Shown piece by piece: positions 6,268-15,547 of a stretch of 25,078 nucleotides of DNA (position 1 is the first letter of the stretch; each line of letters begins with the position of its first letter). Below the pieces are notes generated by a model. It was given only the letters and a program-made list of their open reading frames with translations. It was not told where the DNA came from and searched no databases. The position numbers and the translations under genes are program-made. The stretch comes from an uncultured Acetatifactor sp. (GTDB lineage: Bacteria; Bacillota; Clostridia; Lachnospirales; Lachnospiraceae), in assembly GCA_910577035.1 (NCBI GenBank), contig CAJTKW010000059.1, forward strand, positions 1 to 25,078, in the 5' to 3' direction.

Positions 6268-8697
6268 TTAAACCCGGCTTATCAGAGGGCGGCAAATGGC
6301 CTGCGCATAAAATTCCCTTTCCTTTCCTGCAATCCATGCGTCATTCTGCACCCTGAATTCTCCCCGCAGCCGTATATCCTCCGAGGAGCTTCCCACTTCC
6401 ACATCCGTCACACCCTTTTCTATCTTCCAGCGCATATCCCTGTCCAGGAAAGCCATCTGGCTTGCTGCGGCTATGAATGTCACCCGCTTTCTCTCCCCCG
6501 GCTGCAGCGAAACCCTCGCAACCCCCGCCAGCTCCTTTACCGGCCGGGTCATACTGGCATACCTGTCGGAAAAGTATAACTGTACGATTTCCGTGCCTTC
6601 GGCTTTCCCGGTATTCACGACCTCCATATGAATTACGGCCTTTTCCTCCGCCCTGATTTCCTTCCTCTCAATCTGCAGATTTTCATAGGCAAACGTAGTG
6701 TAGGACATACCGTATCCGAAACAATAGCGAGGCTTATGGGGCAAATCCACATAGTTGACAAAGCCGATACTGGCTCCCTGATGCCAGGCAGACCCGCAGG
6801 GATGGTTATAATAAACAGGAATCTGTCCCGCATGATATGCCACAGATACCGGCAGTCTGCCACTGGGGTTATATTCTCCTAAAAGCACATCCGCAATAGC
6901 CCGGGCCCCTGTTTCCGCCGGATTCCATGCTTCCAGAATGGCATCCAGGGTCTCGTCTGCCGTATCACTGGAGATGGGCCTTCCGTTGAAATGAATACCA
7001 ATCATCGGTTTTCCATAAGCGGAAGCCTTTCGCATAAATGCCTCCTGACACTGGGGCAGATTGATATTGCTGGCATCCACCCCTTCCCCCATGGAAGCCA
7101 TGGAACAGGTTCCGTGTTTCCCTCCCAGAGTCAGGATCACCAGATCAGCCTCCCGCACCGCCTGAAGGGCTTCTTCAAAGCCGCTCTCGTCGGTTCCCGC
7201 AATCGGATATCCATAAGCATACAGAATTTCCGTATCCGGCATCCTCCTTCTTAATTCTTCCAGAAGGCTCCCGCATCCCGGCTTCTGACGACGCAGTATC
7301 CCTTCAAAGGTTTCCGTCTCATCGGACTGGATACCGGTTCCGGGAATCCGCTCCACATCTTCTCCCGCAATCTGGACCGTTCCGTTTATTCCGGCAATGG
7401 AATTCGCCACCGCATAGACGGACTCCATCATGCACATATGGGTATAGCCCCCGAAAAATTTCCTGGGACTGTTCCCGTGGGGGCCGATGAGGGCAATATT
7501 CCCCCGCCGAAGGGGCAGCACCCCATTATTTTTCAACAATACCAAAGACTCCCTGGCAGACCGCAGGCTCAGTTCTTTTCCCTCTTTCCTGTCAAATACC
7601 TCCTGCAGCCCCTCATCCTGGAGGGCAAAGGGATGCTCAAACAGTCCCATTCTGAACTTCGTCTCCAGCACACGCAGTACAGCCCGGTTCAGAATCTCCA
7701 TATCCGCTTTTCCCGACGCAAACATACTCTTCAGCTCTTCTCCAAAGCCGCAGACGCCCGGCAGTTCCATATCCATGCCTGCCTCCATGGCAAGCAGCCC
7801 CGCCTCCGCCATGGTCTCCCCGATATGCTGTACTTCATGGGCATTCCCTATCCCGCTGTAGTCGCTGACACAGATCCCCTGGAATCCCATCTTTTCCCGC
7901 AGCAGCCCGGTGAGAAGCTGTCTCGACACGGAAACCGGCTCCCCGTCAATGGAGCAGTAACAGGGCATGATCCCCTTAAGCCCGGATTCCGCAATAGCCG
8001 CCTGGAACGGCTTCCCGTATAATTCCTCCAGCAGCCTGGGCGGCGTATCGCTGTGGGTGCCGTGAATCCCGCCCTGGGAATTGTGAAATGCCAGGAAATG
8101 CTTTGCCACGCTTTCCGGACGCCTGCCGTCGCATTCCACGCTCTGCAGCCCTCTCACATAGGCGGCCCCCAAAGCGGATGCCAGGGCAGGATCTTCCCCG
8201 TAAGTCTCCCCCTGCCGCCCCATCCTGGAATCCCTGGAAATATCCAGCACCGGTGCAAGCACATGGGTAAACCCGCAGGCACTCTCCTGCTCCCCCACCA
8301 CCTTTGTAATCTGCTCCTCCAGTTCCGGATCCCAGCCGGAGCCTCTGGCAATCCCCGAAGGAAAGCTGGTGCTTTCCTGAATGAATGCCCCGCAGAGTCC
8401 TTCCATATGAAACATGGCCGGTATCCCGTGGGGGCTGTTTGCCATCACGATTTCCTGCACCCTGCGCTGCCAGGCCGCCACTTCCTCCAGCGTCTCCACC
8501 CTGCGCATCTCCAGCGTGCTCACATGGCCGATTCCGTATGGGGTATCCGCCGCTGTTTTATCATAATCCAGATAGGCTTCCCCAAAGGGAAAGATGCTGC
8601 TTACCTGCGCCATCTTTTCCTCCAGGCTCAGCTCCTCCAGCAGCTCCAGCGCCCGTTCCCGGGCTGCCAGATCCGGATCCATATACCTTTTACTCAT
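6268..8697 (-). CDS. glycoside hydrolase family 3 (beta-glucosidase/xylosidase type), canonical domain order
   Basis: Cytoplasmic GH3 enzyme of 809 residues with no signal peptide. It would remove non-reducing beta-linked glucose or xylose with retention. Canonical order: TIM barrel (about 10-350) with AKHF at 198-201 and nucleophile Asp279 in the GICVSDYSG motif; alpha/beta domain (about 375-630); C-terminal fibronectin-III-like domain (about 680-790; VQLYFSD, then VKELAGVARVSLQPGE). RQGETYGEDP and CYCSIDGEP are typical substrate-pocket segments. Sequence alone does not separate glucosidase from xylosidase or arabinosidase activity. GGAGG lies nine bases before the ATG. The start overlaps the upstream enzyme stop by eight bases (ATGAGTAA), so it is the last gene of the glycosidase operon. 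Confidence 0.92.
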   Translation of the reverse strand: MSKRYMDPDLAARERALELLEELSLEEKMAQVSSIFPFGEAYLDYDKTAADTPYGIGHVSTLEMRRVETLEEVAAWQRRVQEIVMANSPHGIPAMFHMEGLCGAFIQESTSFPSGIARGSGWDPELEEQITKVVGEQESACGFTHVLAPVLDISRDSRMGRQGETYGEDPALASALGAAYVRGLQSVECDGRRPESVAKHFLAFHNSQGGIHGTHSDTPPRLLEELYGKPFQAAIAESGLKGIMPCYCSIDGEPVSVSRQLLTGLLREKMGFQGICVSDYSGIGNAHEVQHIGETMAEAGLLAMEAGMDMELPGVCGFGEELKSMFASGKADMEILNRAVLRVLETKFRMGLFEHPFALQDEGLQEVFDRKEGKELSLRSARESLVLLKNNGVLPLRRGNIALIGPHGNSPRKFFGGYTHMCMMESVYAVANSIAGINGTVQIAGEDVERIPGTGIQSDETETFEGILRRQKPGCGSLLEELRRRMPDTEILYAYGYPIAGTDESGFEEALQAVREADLVILTLGGKHGTCSMASMGEGVDASNINLPQCQEAFMRKASAYGKPMIGIHFNGRPISSDTADETLDAILEAWNPAETGARAIADVLLGEYNPSGRLPVSVAYHAGQIPVYYNHPCGSAWHQGASIGFVNYVDLPHKPRYCFGYGMSYTTFAYENLQIERKEIRAEEKAVIHMEVVNTGKAEGTEIVQLYFSDRYASMTRPVKELAGVARVSLQPGERKRVTFIAAASQMAFLDRDMRWKIEKGVTDVEVGSSSEDIRLRGEFRVQNDAWIAGKEREFYAQAICRPLISRV

Positions 8698-10231
8698 GTC
8701 CTGCTTCCTCCACCCTTTTGATCTGAACCGCCATATACTCCCGCCCGGGCAGTGCTATCCGGAATTTCCCATGATGCCTTCCCGCGGGTTTCTTTTCCAT
8801 ATTCCATGTGTCAATAACCGCAGCCTCATATTCCGTCTCGTCATCAAAATAGAAATCCCTGAACGAAGGGCGCATGAAACTGTAATAATACAGATAATAA
8901 GTTCCTGCATGAACCGGGCTTTCCGGCACTGCGCAAACCTCGTCAAAGCTGCTCCGCTCACAGGGTTTCAGCCCGATTCCCGGTGTTTCCGTAAGGATTT
9001 CCTTCAGAAAAGAAAGCCGTTTCCAGCTCTCCCCATGCAGCTTCCCGCCGTGAGACCACCATAAAATATCCTCCGGATCCATATAGGTCTCGCCATGGCC
9101 GGCATATCCTCCCCGGCAGGCAGCTTCCCAGAATCGCCTGACCATTTCCCGGGCGCTGATATTTCCCCAGCCGTGCTGGATATTCCCTTCGTAGGCAATT
9201 TCATCCAGCACCACAGGCTTTTGAAAACGAATGCGCCACTCATTCACATTCTCTGCCGTGCGGTAAACATCCTGCCTCTGAATGCTGCAGTGGGTAATCC
9301 ATGGCCTGTTGTAATCGTAAAAGGGAAAGCAGTTATGGATCGAACGAAGATGGTGATAGGGATCCGCCGTGCAAAGGATACGGGCATAGCGCTCCCAGTC
9401 ATATTCTGTTTTCGCCTTCATCAGATCGTATTCATTGGCCAGAGACCACCAGACATTGCGGAAGGCCGCCAGCCTGGCCACTGCATATTTCCAGTAGAAA
9501 TCGTCCGCTTCCTCTCCCATATCGGAAAATCCCCACCTGTCATACGGGTGCATCATAATCAGATCCGCTTCAATGCCAAGCTTCTGCAGTTCCAGAATGC
9601 ACTTCTCGATATGCCGGAAATGCTGAGGATGGAAACGGAAAAAATCCCAGTGGTTCCCTTCCTTCTTTCCTGTATACTGATTGAAATTATCCTTTGTCAA
9701 TACCCGGGAATCCATAGGGGTTCCCTCATAGGGATAGGAACGCGGCTCACCCAGGTTGTAATCATAGTGTTTGGGAAAAATACAGAATCTGATTTTGTTA
9801 AATCCCGCTTCCTGTAGACTGTCCAAGGTATCCTGAATCCGCCTGTCATCCTGCAGTTCCCATACATAGCAGGTCGTTCCCACAGAATAATAAGGCGTCC
9901 CGTCCTCATATGCAAAATGATACCTGTTTGCAACCCGGACTGGCCCGTGGTTCTCCCCACAGGCAGGTGTTACCATAAAGCGGCCCCCGCATTCCTCCAT
10001 AAAATCAGCCGCAAGCCGAAAGCAATATTCCCCGCTGAAAGACGGCATAAACCGGACGCGATACCAGCCGTCCCCGTCATAAAACCCGTTTGCCTCTACC
10101 TCCTCATGCTCCCCGCAAAAGCTCCCCTTCAGCCAATGCTCCTGATACGGATTGCCTGTGTCCGGCCCTTTACAGGATACTTCCAACACGCACCACTGCT
10201 CCACGCTTTTCTGATATATGATTTTTTCCAC
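8690..10231 (-). CDS. DUF4038/apiosidase-like clan GH-A glycosidase with DUF5060-like N-terminus
   Basis: A 513-residue cytoplasmic protein with three parts: a beta-sandwich resembling DUF5060 (about 1-90), a TIM barrel of DUF4038 type (about 100-410), and a small C-terminal beta domain resembling DUF5605. Candidate catalytic acids are Glu267 in WWSLANEYD (acid/base) and Glu344 in KPVVLDEIAYEG (nucleophile), in the usual clan GH-A positions. DUF4038 includes GH140 endo-apiosidases, but I would not assign GH140 or apiose as substrate without a search. The start is GTG at 10231: a perfect AAGGAGG lies eight bases upstream, while the longer TTG start at 10273 has only a distant weak site. It is preceded by a 38-base gap and overlaps the next GH3 gene by eight bases. 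Confidence 0.82.
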   Translation of the reverse strand: MEKIIYQKSVEQWCVLEVSCKGPDTGNPYQEHWLKGSFCGEHEEVEANGFYDGDGWYRVRFMPSFSGEYCFRLAADFMEECGGRFMVTPACGENHGPVRVANRYHFAYEDGTPYYSVGTTCYVWELQDDRRIQDTLDSLQEAGFNKIRFCIFPKHYDYNLGEPRSYPYEGTPMDSRVLTKDNFNQYTGKKEGNHWDFFRFHPQHFRHIEKCILELQKLGIEADLIMMHPYDRWGFSDMGEEADDFYWKYAVARLAAFRNVWWSLANEYDLMKAKTEYDWERYARILCTADPYHHLRSIHNCFPFYDYNRPWITHCSIQRQDVYRTAENVNEWRIRFQKPVVLDEIAYEGNIQHGWGNISAREMVRRFWEAACRGGYAGHGETYMDPEDILWWSHGGKLHGESWKRLSFLKEILTETPGIGLKPCERSSFDEVCAVPESPVHAGTYYLYYYSFMRPSFRDFYFDDETEYEAAVIDTWNMEKKPAGRHHGKFRIALPGREYMAVQIKRVEEAGHE

Positions 10232-10269
10232 CCTGGTTCCCTCCTTGTCACAATACGGTATCCCCTGTA

Positions 10270-12750
10270 TCAATATCGTTTCCGAATCCCTCTGTCCTCC
10301 CTGATCTGAGGAATCCGCGTCTTCCTTGCCCTGTCCGCCACAGCAAGCAGACGTCCCACTGCAGCCTCCAATACCTCCCGTTTCACCCTTCCCTCCCGGT
10401 GTGCCTTTAAAATCTGAGCAATCACCGGCGGTCCGCCGGGCATTACAATATCATTTCCCGCGGCGACCGCATCTCCGCCGTCCACCACCACATCCATATC
10501 TCCCCAGTCAGTGATAACGGCTCCCTGATACCCCCATTCCTCTCGCAGAATATGCGTACAGAGATCTCTGTTCCCTCCTGCAAATACCCCGTTGATCTTG
10601 TTAAAGGAAGTCATGATACAGGAAATCTCCGCTTCCTTCACCAGCATCTCAAAGGGCTTCAGATATAACTCTCTCGCGGCCCGTTCCCTGACTATGGAAT
10701 CCGCTGCATCATAATTCTTTCCGGCATTTCCCCGCCGAAAAGTCTCCTGTTCATTCAAGGCAAAATGCTTCGGGCACACGAGCACCGAATGATTTTCCTG
10801 TACCCCTCTTGCCACGGCACAGGCACAGGCCCCTGTCAGATACGGATCCTCCGAAAAGTACTCAAAATTCCTGCCCCCCAGCGGATGCCGGTGCAGATTT
10901 ACCGCCGGCGCCAGCCAGACATCCACCTGCTGCTTCTCACATTCCCTTCCCACCGCATCTCCAAACGCATACCACAGCCTTCTGTCAAATGCACAGGCGA
11001 TCAGCATCTCCGTCGGCCATGCCGTCTCCCCGATTCCCGCCGGCCCGTCCTTATAAAAGACCGAATGAATTTCCAAATCGGGAACGGCAGGAGAAACATA
11101 ACCCTGAAAGCCTGTGGGATGGTCATTCCTTGTAAGGGGAATACCGTTTTTATCGCAGATCGTTGCCGGATCCTTACCGTCCCCAAAGGCAGAAAAGGGA
11201 ACACCCGGTCCATAACCCACGCAGAGCGCCGCAAGCTGCTCCACAGACATGGATTTGGTAACAGCCCCCTGCTCCGCGGGTGCCTTCATAACCATATTTT
11301 CCCGCAATACCTCAGCCAGATCCTCCGGCTCCAGCAAAATCCTGCATTCACAGGATTCTCCATTCTGCTGCCCGCAGCCTCTGCTCAGGAAGGATAGCTT
11401 CCCCTCATTGCAGGAAGCAGGCCTCAGACGATTCCCGCAATGCCTCACCGTTATTTCCTGCTCTGCAGTCACTTCCGCCGCGCAGAACGTATTCCTGGAC
11501 GAATTCCCCACCAGGAAGCGATAAGTTCCCGGCCCGATTATGTAAGCCGCCCGCTCTTCTTCATAAACCGCAAGCTCCTTCCAGTCCACCCATATCTTCA
11601 GGGTTTCCCCCTCTCCCGGCTCTAAATATCCTGTCTTTTCAAAGCCCTTTAATTCCCGGACAGCCCGCTCCTGGCCGGTTCCCTCTGCAGACAGATAAAG
11701 CTGAACCACCTCCCTGCCTGCCGCCGGGCCCGTATTGGCTATCGTCACGGCAATCTCCGCACCGCCCGGTTTCTTTGTAACCTCCTTCAAGGTAATCCGA
11801 AATTCCGTATAAGAAAGCCCGTACCCGAAAGGGAACAACGGTTCCACTCCAAAACTGTCAAAATAGCGGTAGCCTGCATAAATGTCCTCCAGGTAAACCG
11901 TCACCGGACTTTTTTCAAATCCCACGCTGCCGTTCTCCCGGGCATCCAGACCGTAGCTTTCATAAGTCAGCAATTGTTCAGGATGCTCCTTATCCCAGGA
12001 AAAATGTTCCGCCGACGGGTAATCCGTATATTTCTCCGCTATGGTAAAAGCCAGCTTTCCCGACGGGTTCACCCTGCCGGTGAGAATATCCGCTATAGCC
12101 GCAGCGCCCTCCTGTCCGGGTATTCCCGCAAAAAGAATGCTTTTCACCCCGGGATACTGCAGGCTCCAGGACAAATCCACCATCCCGTTGACATTCAGGA
12201 TCAATACCACCCTGGGAAATGCCCTGCATACCCTGTCAACCAGTCTCTGCTCAGAGTCTGTAAGCCCGTAGTCTCCCTCCAAATGCCTGTCGCATTCTTC
12301 CCCGCCGGAATCCCTTCCCAGCACCAGCACCGCCGTATCGGTACAGCTCCTTGCTTTTGCAACCTGTGCCTCAGAAATATCCGCTTCCGCCGTCGGCTCA
12401 TGGTATCTCCCGAAAATTTCATACATGAGCCCGCTGTTCACAAGCTCCGCAGGGTTCGACCAGTCCGGTTCCTCCCTCCGGCTTCCGGCTTCCAGCGCGG
12501 CCTGCTCCCGATAAAAGGCCTTCAGCCCCTCTTCCGCCCGAATCCCCCGTGCCTCACATTCTTCAAGTATACCTTTTACTTCCTCCATGCGCACCGCACC
12601 GGAACCGTTTCCCGAGAAGATCAGCCGAAGCTGTGCCCTTCCGAAAAAGGCCGCCTTCTGCCCCTGGGAAAACGGAAGCAGCTTCCCTTCATTTTTCAGC
12701 AGCACCATGGACTGGGCCGCCAGGTTTTCAGCCAAAATACGATGATTCAT
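10270..12750 (-). CDS. domain-permuted glycoside hydrolase family 3
   Basis: An 826-residue cytoplasmic GH3 in which the domains are swapped. The alpha/beta C-terminal-type domain comes first (about 5-240; SMVLLKNEGKLLPF, GREDSGGEE-like and GIPGQEGAAAIADILTG segments). The fibronectin-III-like domain follows (about 325-425; EVVQLYLSAEG, LKGFEKT). The catalytic TIM barrel is last (about 500-800) with PKHFALNEQE and nucleophile Asp748 in AVITDWGDM. Permuted GH3 enzymes are known from ruminococci and butyrivibrios and are usually beta-glucosidases; activity here is inferred. The start MNHRIL follows GGAGG by five bases. The upstream ATG codons lie in or before a stem-loop. A 113-base structured gap separates it from the GH78 gene. 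Confidence 0.9.
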   Translation of the reverse strand: MNHRILAENLAAQSMVLLKNEGKLLPFSQGQKAAFFGRAQLRLIFSGNGSGAVRMEEVKGILEECEARGIRAEEGLKAFYREQAALEAGSRREEPDWSNPAELVNSGLMYEIFGRYHEPTAEADISEAQVAKARSCTDTAVLVLGRDSGGEECDRHLEGDYGLTDSEQRLVDRVCRAFPRVVLILNVNGMVDLSWSLQYPGVKSILFAGIPGQEGAAAIADILTGRVNPSGKLAFTIAEKYTDYPSAEHFSWDKEHPEQLLTYESYGLDARENGSVGFEKSPVTVYLEDIYAGYRYFDSFGVEPLFPFGYGLSYTEFRITLKEVTKKPGGAEIAVTIANTGPAAGREVVQLYLSAEGTGQERAVRELKGFEKTGYLEPGEGETLKIWVDWKELAVYEEERAAYIIGPGTYRFLVGNSSRNTFCAAEVTAEQEITVRHCGNRLRPASCNEGKLSFLSRGCGQQNGESCECRILLEPEDLAEVLRENMVMKAPAEQGAVTKSMSVEQLAALCVGYGPGVPFSAFGDGKDPATICDKNGIPLTRNDHPTGFQGYVSPAVPDLEIHSVFYKDGPAGIGETAWPTEMLIACAFDRRLWYAFGDAVGRECEKQQVDVWLAPAVNLHRHPLGGRNFEYFSEDPYLTGACACAVARGVQENHSVLVCPKHFALNEQETFRRGNAGKNYDAADSIVRERAARELYLKPFEMLVKEAEISCIMTSFNKINGVFAGGNRDLCTHILREEWGYQGAVITDWGDMDVVVDGGDAVAAGNDIVMPGGPPVIAQILKAHREGRVKREVLEAAVGRLLAVADRARKTRIPQIREDRGIRKRY

Positions 12751-12762
12751 ACTAACCTCCAT

Positions 12763-12862
12763 GCCGCGGCTTTGCCGCGGCTCAAATCTGCACGGGAAAT
12801 GCCTGTACAAAGGGGACAGGTTCTCCCGTGGAAAATGCCCCTGTGCTGTTTACAACACAGGG
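12763..12862 (-). promoter_or_regulatory. three consecutive stem-loops between GH78 and permuted GH3
   Basis: Hairpin A: CCCTGTG (12839-12845) with CACAGGG (12856-12862), directly after the GH78 stop. Hairpin B: CACGGGA (12791-12797) with TCCCGTG (12824-12830), enclosing CCTGT/ACAGG (12802-12806, 12816-12820). Hairpin C: GCCGCGGC (12763-12770) repeated at 12774-12781 around TTT, two bases upstream of the GGAGG site of the next gene. None has a T-run on the minus strand, so these look like mRNA-processing, stabilising or translation-tuning elements rather than terminators. Confidence 0.6.
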
Positions 12863-12863
12863 T

Positions 12864-15518
12864 TCAGGCATTCAGCGCTTTCAGGACTGCCTCGTACACG
12901 GCCCGGATTTCCGGAGCCGAGCTGATGCCCTCCGCAAGGGTCATCCTTCGGGCATACTCGATCATGGGATTGGCCATCAGCTCCGGCGCCATCTCCTCCA
13001 TCAGCCGCCTGCCCTCCGGTTCATCCAGGATTTCACCCAGCGTACTGTCAAACGTATATTTCCATTCCTTGAGGCTGGTTTCCGTCTCATATTCACAGAC
13101 ATATTCCCCGGAGCCGACCTCTACCCTGTCCTCCCGCTCCGGCAGGCAGATCACTGCCGTTGTATTGGCAGGAACCTTGATCCTGACTGCAATCCTCCCG
13201 TCCCGGCAGCTGACCTCGGACACGATTTCCCCATAAGGACTTTCCAGGCTTGTTCTGGATTCTTCGATTCCCCGCACAAGCATGGGCCTGACGTAAAACC
13301 TGTGATAGCCCGGCTCCAGTTGATTGATTCCGCCGATCTTACGGTATATCCAGTCACCGATGGAACCGTAGGCATAATGGTTCATGGAATTCAGTCCCGG
13401 ATGCAGCATGGTACCGTCAGGCAGAATACCGTTCCAGTTCTCCCACATAGTCGTGGCACCCATCTTCACCTCATACAGCCAGGAGGGACAGTCCTCTTTC
13501 ATAAACAAGGTGACGGCCGCCTCATGGGCCCCGTTTTCCGACAGGGCATGGCACAGCCAGGGCGTTCCCACAAAGCCCGTAGTCAGATGATTTTTATGGT
13601 TCTCAATGTTTGTAACCAATGTCTTCAGGATCGTCTCCCGGTCCGCCTCCCGGGCAAGGTTCAGGCAAAGTGACAGGGCGCAGGCCGTCTGGGTCTCGCT
13701 GACAATCCTTCCCCTTACAGTATAATACTCCTTGCGGAAAGATTCCAGTGTACTGTTATACAGCGTCCTGTACCTTTCTTCCTCCGCCGTCTTTCCCAAT
13801 ACCCGGGCGGCCCTGGCCCGGATATAATCAATCCACTCGTGCATGCACTTCCAGGAATCCTCCAGAATCCGCACATCCCCGTATGCCTGGTACACCGTCC
13901 AGGGAATCATAACGGCAGCATCGCTCCAGGCGGCGGAGCTTTTGGTCCCCTGAATATCCGGCACCACATGGGGCACCCCTTCCTCCAGGGAAGATTCCGC
14001 CGCCACATCCCGCATCCACTTCCGGAAAAACAATGCCGTGTTCCGGTTGAATACGGCAGTCTTTGCAAATACCTGCGCATCCCCCGTCCATCCCAGCCGC
14101 TCGTCCCTCTGGGGGCAGTCACTGGGAATGTCAAAGAAGTTGTCCCGCATGCTCCAGGCGATATTTTCCTGCAGCCGGTTCACCGCTTCATTGGAGCAGG
14201 TAAAGCTCCCCGTCTTTGGCATATCCGAGTGCATGACGCAGGCGGTAAACATTTCCGGCTTCGGCTCCGCAATCCCGTCCACGGCGATATAGCGAAACCC
14301 GTGAAACGTAAAATGGGGCATCAGAATCTGCGGCTCTCCATTCAGTACATAGCAGTCATGGGAGCTGGCCGTCCGCAGGGTATCCGGATAGAACCTGCCC
14401 TCCCGGTCCAGCAGCTCTGCATGGCGGATCCGGATTTCCTGCCCCGGCTCTCCCTGGATGGTGAGCTCCACCAGCCCGGTAAGGTTCTGTCCGAAATCTG
14501 CCAGCCAGTTCCCGTCCGGGCCCTTCCACACCTTCTTTGGGGAAAGCCGCTCAGTTACCCGCACAGGCTCATTCTCCAGGGGAACCAGTACGTTTCTGTC
14601 AAAGGGAACCTTACTTACCCTCCCCTCCCGGATTTCCGGCTTCCAGGTATCCTGGGTCTCTCCCATATATATTTCACTGCAGCGGATTTGTCCTGTCCTG
14701 ACCTTCCAGCTCTCGTCCGTGGCCACTATGGCCCTGGTGCCGTCTTTATAACAGATATGTAATTCCGCAAATACCTCCACCCGGTCTCCATAGCGGTTCG
14801 GCCTGCAGTCATAGCTTAAAATCCCCTTATACCAGCCGTTGCCCACCCACAGCTCCAGCCGGTTCTTCCCGGTCGCCTGGGGATTCTCTCTGCTGGCTGC
14901 CGAATATCCGTGGCTGTCTGCCTGCCCGGCTTCTTCGGCTGCCTGCCCTTTTCCCCCTGCCATCTGCGCCGTGACATCATAATACTGATACTGCAGGCGC
15001 TTATGGTAGCTGGTCCAGCCGGGAGCCATGTATGCGTCCCCAATGCGCTCCCCGTTCAGATACACCTCGTACACCCCGTGGGCTGTCGCATAAAGATATG
15101 CCCCTGCCACCTCCTTTTCAACGGTAAAATCCCTGTAAAAGACAGGGCAGGCTGTCTCTTCCTCCGGAAAATCATGAGTAATCATCTCCGCGGAGAAGCT
15201 CCCGGTATTCCAGATCCCGGTGTGAAAAAACGCCTCCGTTTCCGCCCGGTTCCCATGATTATCCTCCACGGAAGCCAAGACTCTGTAGGGCTTCTCCTCC
15301 TGCAAATCTTCCCCGCCGTAAGGCACAAGGACGGACTGGCTGCTCTCAACCCGACCGCTGTCCCACACCGTTTTCTCTTCGCATAATACCCGCAGCCGAT
15401 ACCCTGTCTGAATGACATTTTTCTCCGTGGAAGAAATCTTCCAGGAAAACCGTGGATTCTTTATGGCCAATCCCGCAGGGTTTACAAGATGTTCTGTCCT
15501 GAAATCATATATTTTCAT
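12864..15518 (-). CDS. GH78 alpha-L-rhamnosidase, probably with an internal deletion
   Basis: An 884-residue cytoplasmic alpha-L-rhamnosidase. Order: Ig-like start (NPAGLAIKNPRFSWKIS), rhamnosidase N domain with the sugar-binding YEVYLNGERIGD region (about 140-260), beta domain, then the (alpha/alpha)6 barrel and a C-terminal beta domain. DCPQRDERLGWTGD (about residues 467-480) carries the usual acid and substrate residues, and MGATTMWENWNG (about 686-697) carries the presumed base Glu693. Two oddities: a low-complexity Gln/Ala/Ser insert at about 186-216, and a direct run from HEWIDYIRA to AARVLGK (near residue 569). Typical GH78 enzymes have some 50 further residues there, including a GDW motif. 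The start MKIYDF follows GGAGG by five bases; longer starts lack good sites. It lies 29 bases after the upstream gene. Confidence 0.88.
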   Translation of the reverse strand: MKIYDFRTEHLVNPAGLAIKNPRFSWKISSTEKNVIQTGYRLRVLCEEKTVWDSGRVESSQSVLVPYGGEDLQEEKPYRVLASVEDNHGNRAETEAFFHTGIWNTGSFSAEMITHDFPEEETACPVFYRDFTVEKEVAGAYLYATAHGVYEVYLNGERIGDAYMAPGWTSYHKRLQYQYYDVTAQMAGGKGQAAEEAGQADSHGYSAASRENPQATGKNRLELWVGNGWYKGILSYDCRPNRYGDRVEVFAELHICYKDGTRAIVATDESWKVRTGQIRCSEIYMGETQDTWKPEIREGRVSKVPFDRNVLVPLENEPVRVTERLSPKKVWKGPDGNWLADFGQNLTGLVELTIQGEPGQEIRIRHAELLDREGRFYPDTLRTASSHDCYVLNGEPQILMPHFTFHGFRYIAVDGIAEPKPEMFTACVMHSDMPKTGSFTCSNEAVNRLQENIAWSMRDNFFDIPSDCPQRDERLGWTGDAQVFAKTAVFNRNTALFFRKWMRDVAAESSLEEGVPHVVPDIQGTKSSAAWSDAAVMIPWTVYQAYGDVRILEDSWKCMHEWIDYIRARAARVLGKTAEEERYRTLYNSTLESFRKEYYTVRGRIVSETQTACALSLCLNLAREADRETILKTLVTNIENHKNHLTTGFVGTPWLCHALSENGAHEAAVTLFMKEDCPSWLYEVKMGATTMWENWNGILPDGTMLHPGLNSMNHYAYGSIGDWIYRKIGGINQLEPGYHRFYVRPMLVRGIEESRTSLESPYGEIVSEVSCRDGRIAVRIKVPANTTAVICLPEREDRVEVGSGEYVCEYETETSLKEWKYTFDSTLGEILDEPEGRRLMEEMAPELMANPMIEYARRMTLAEGISSAPEIRAVYEAVLKALNA

Positions 15519-15547
15519 TTCTGCCTCCATTTCTTTCCCGGCCTGTT

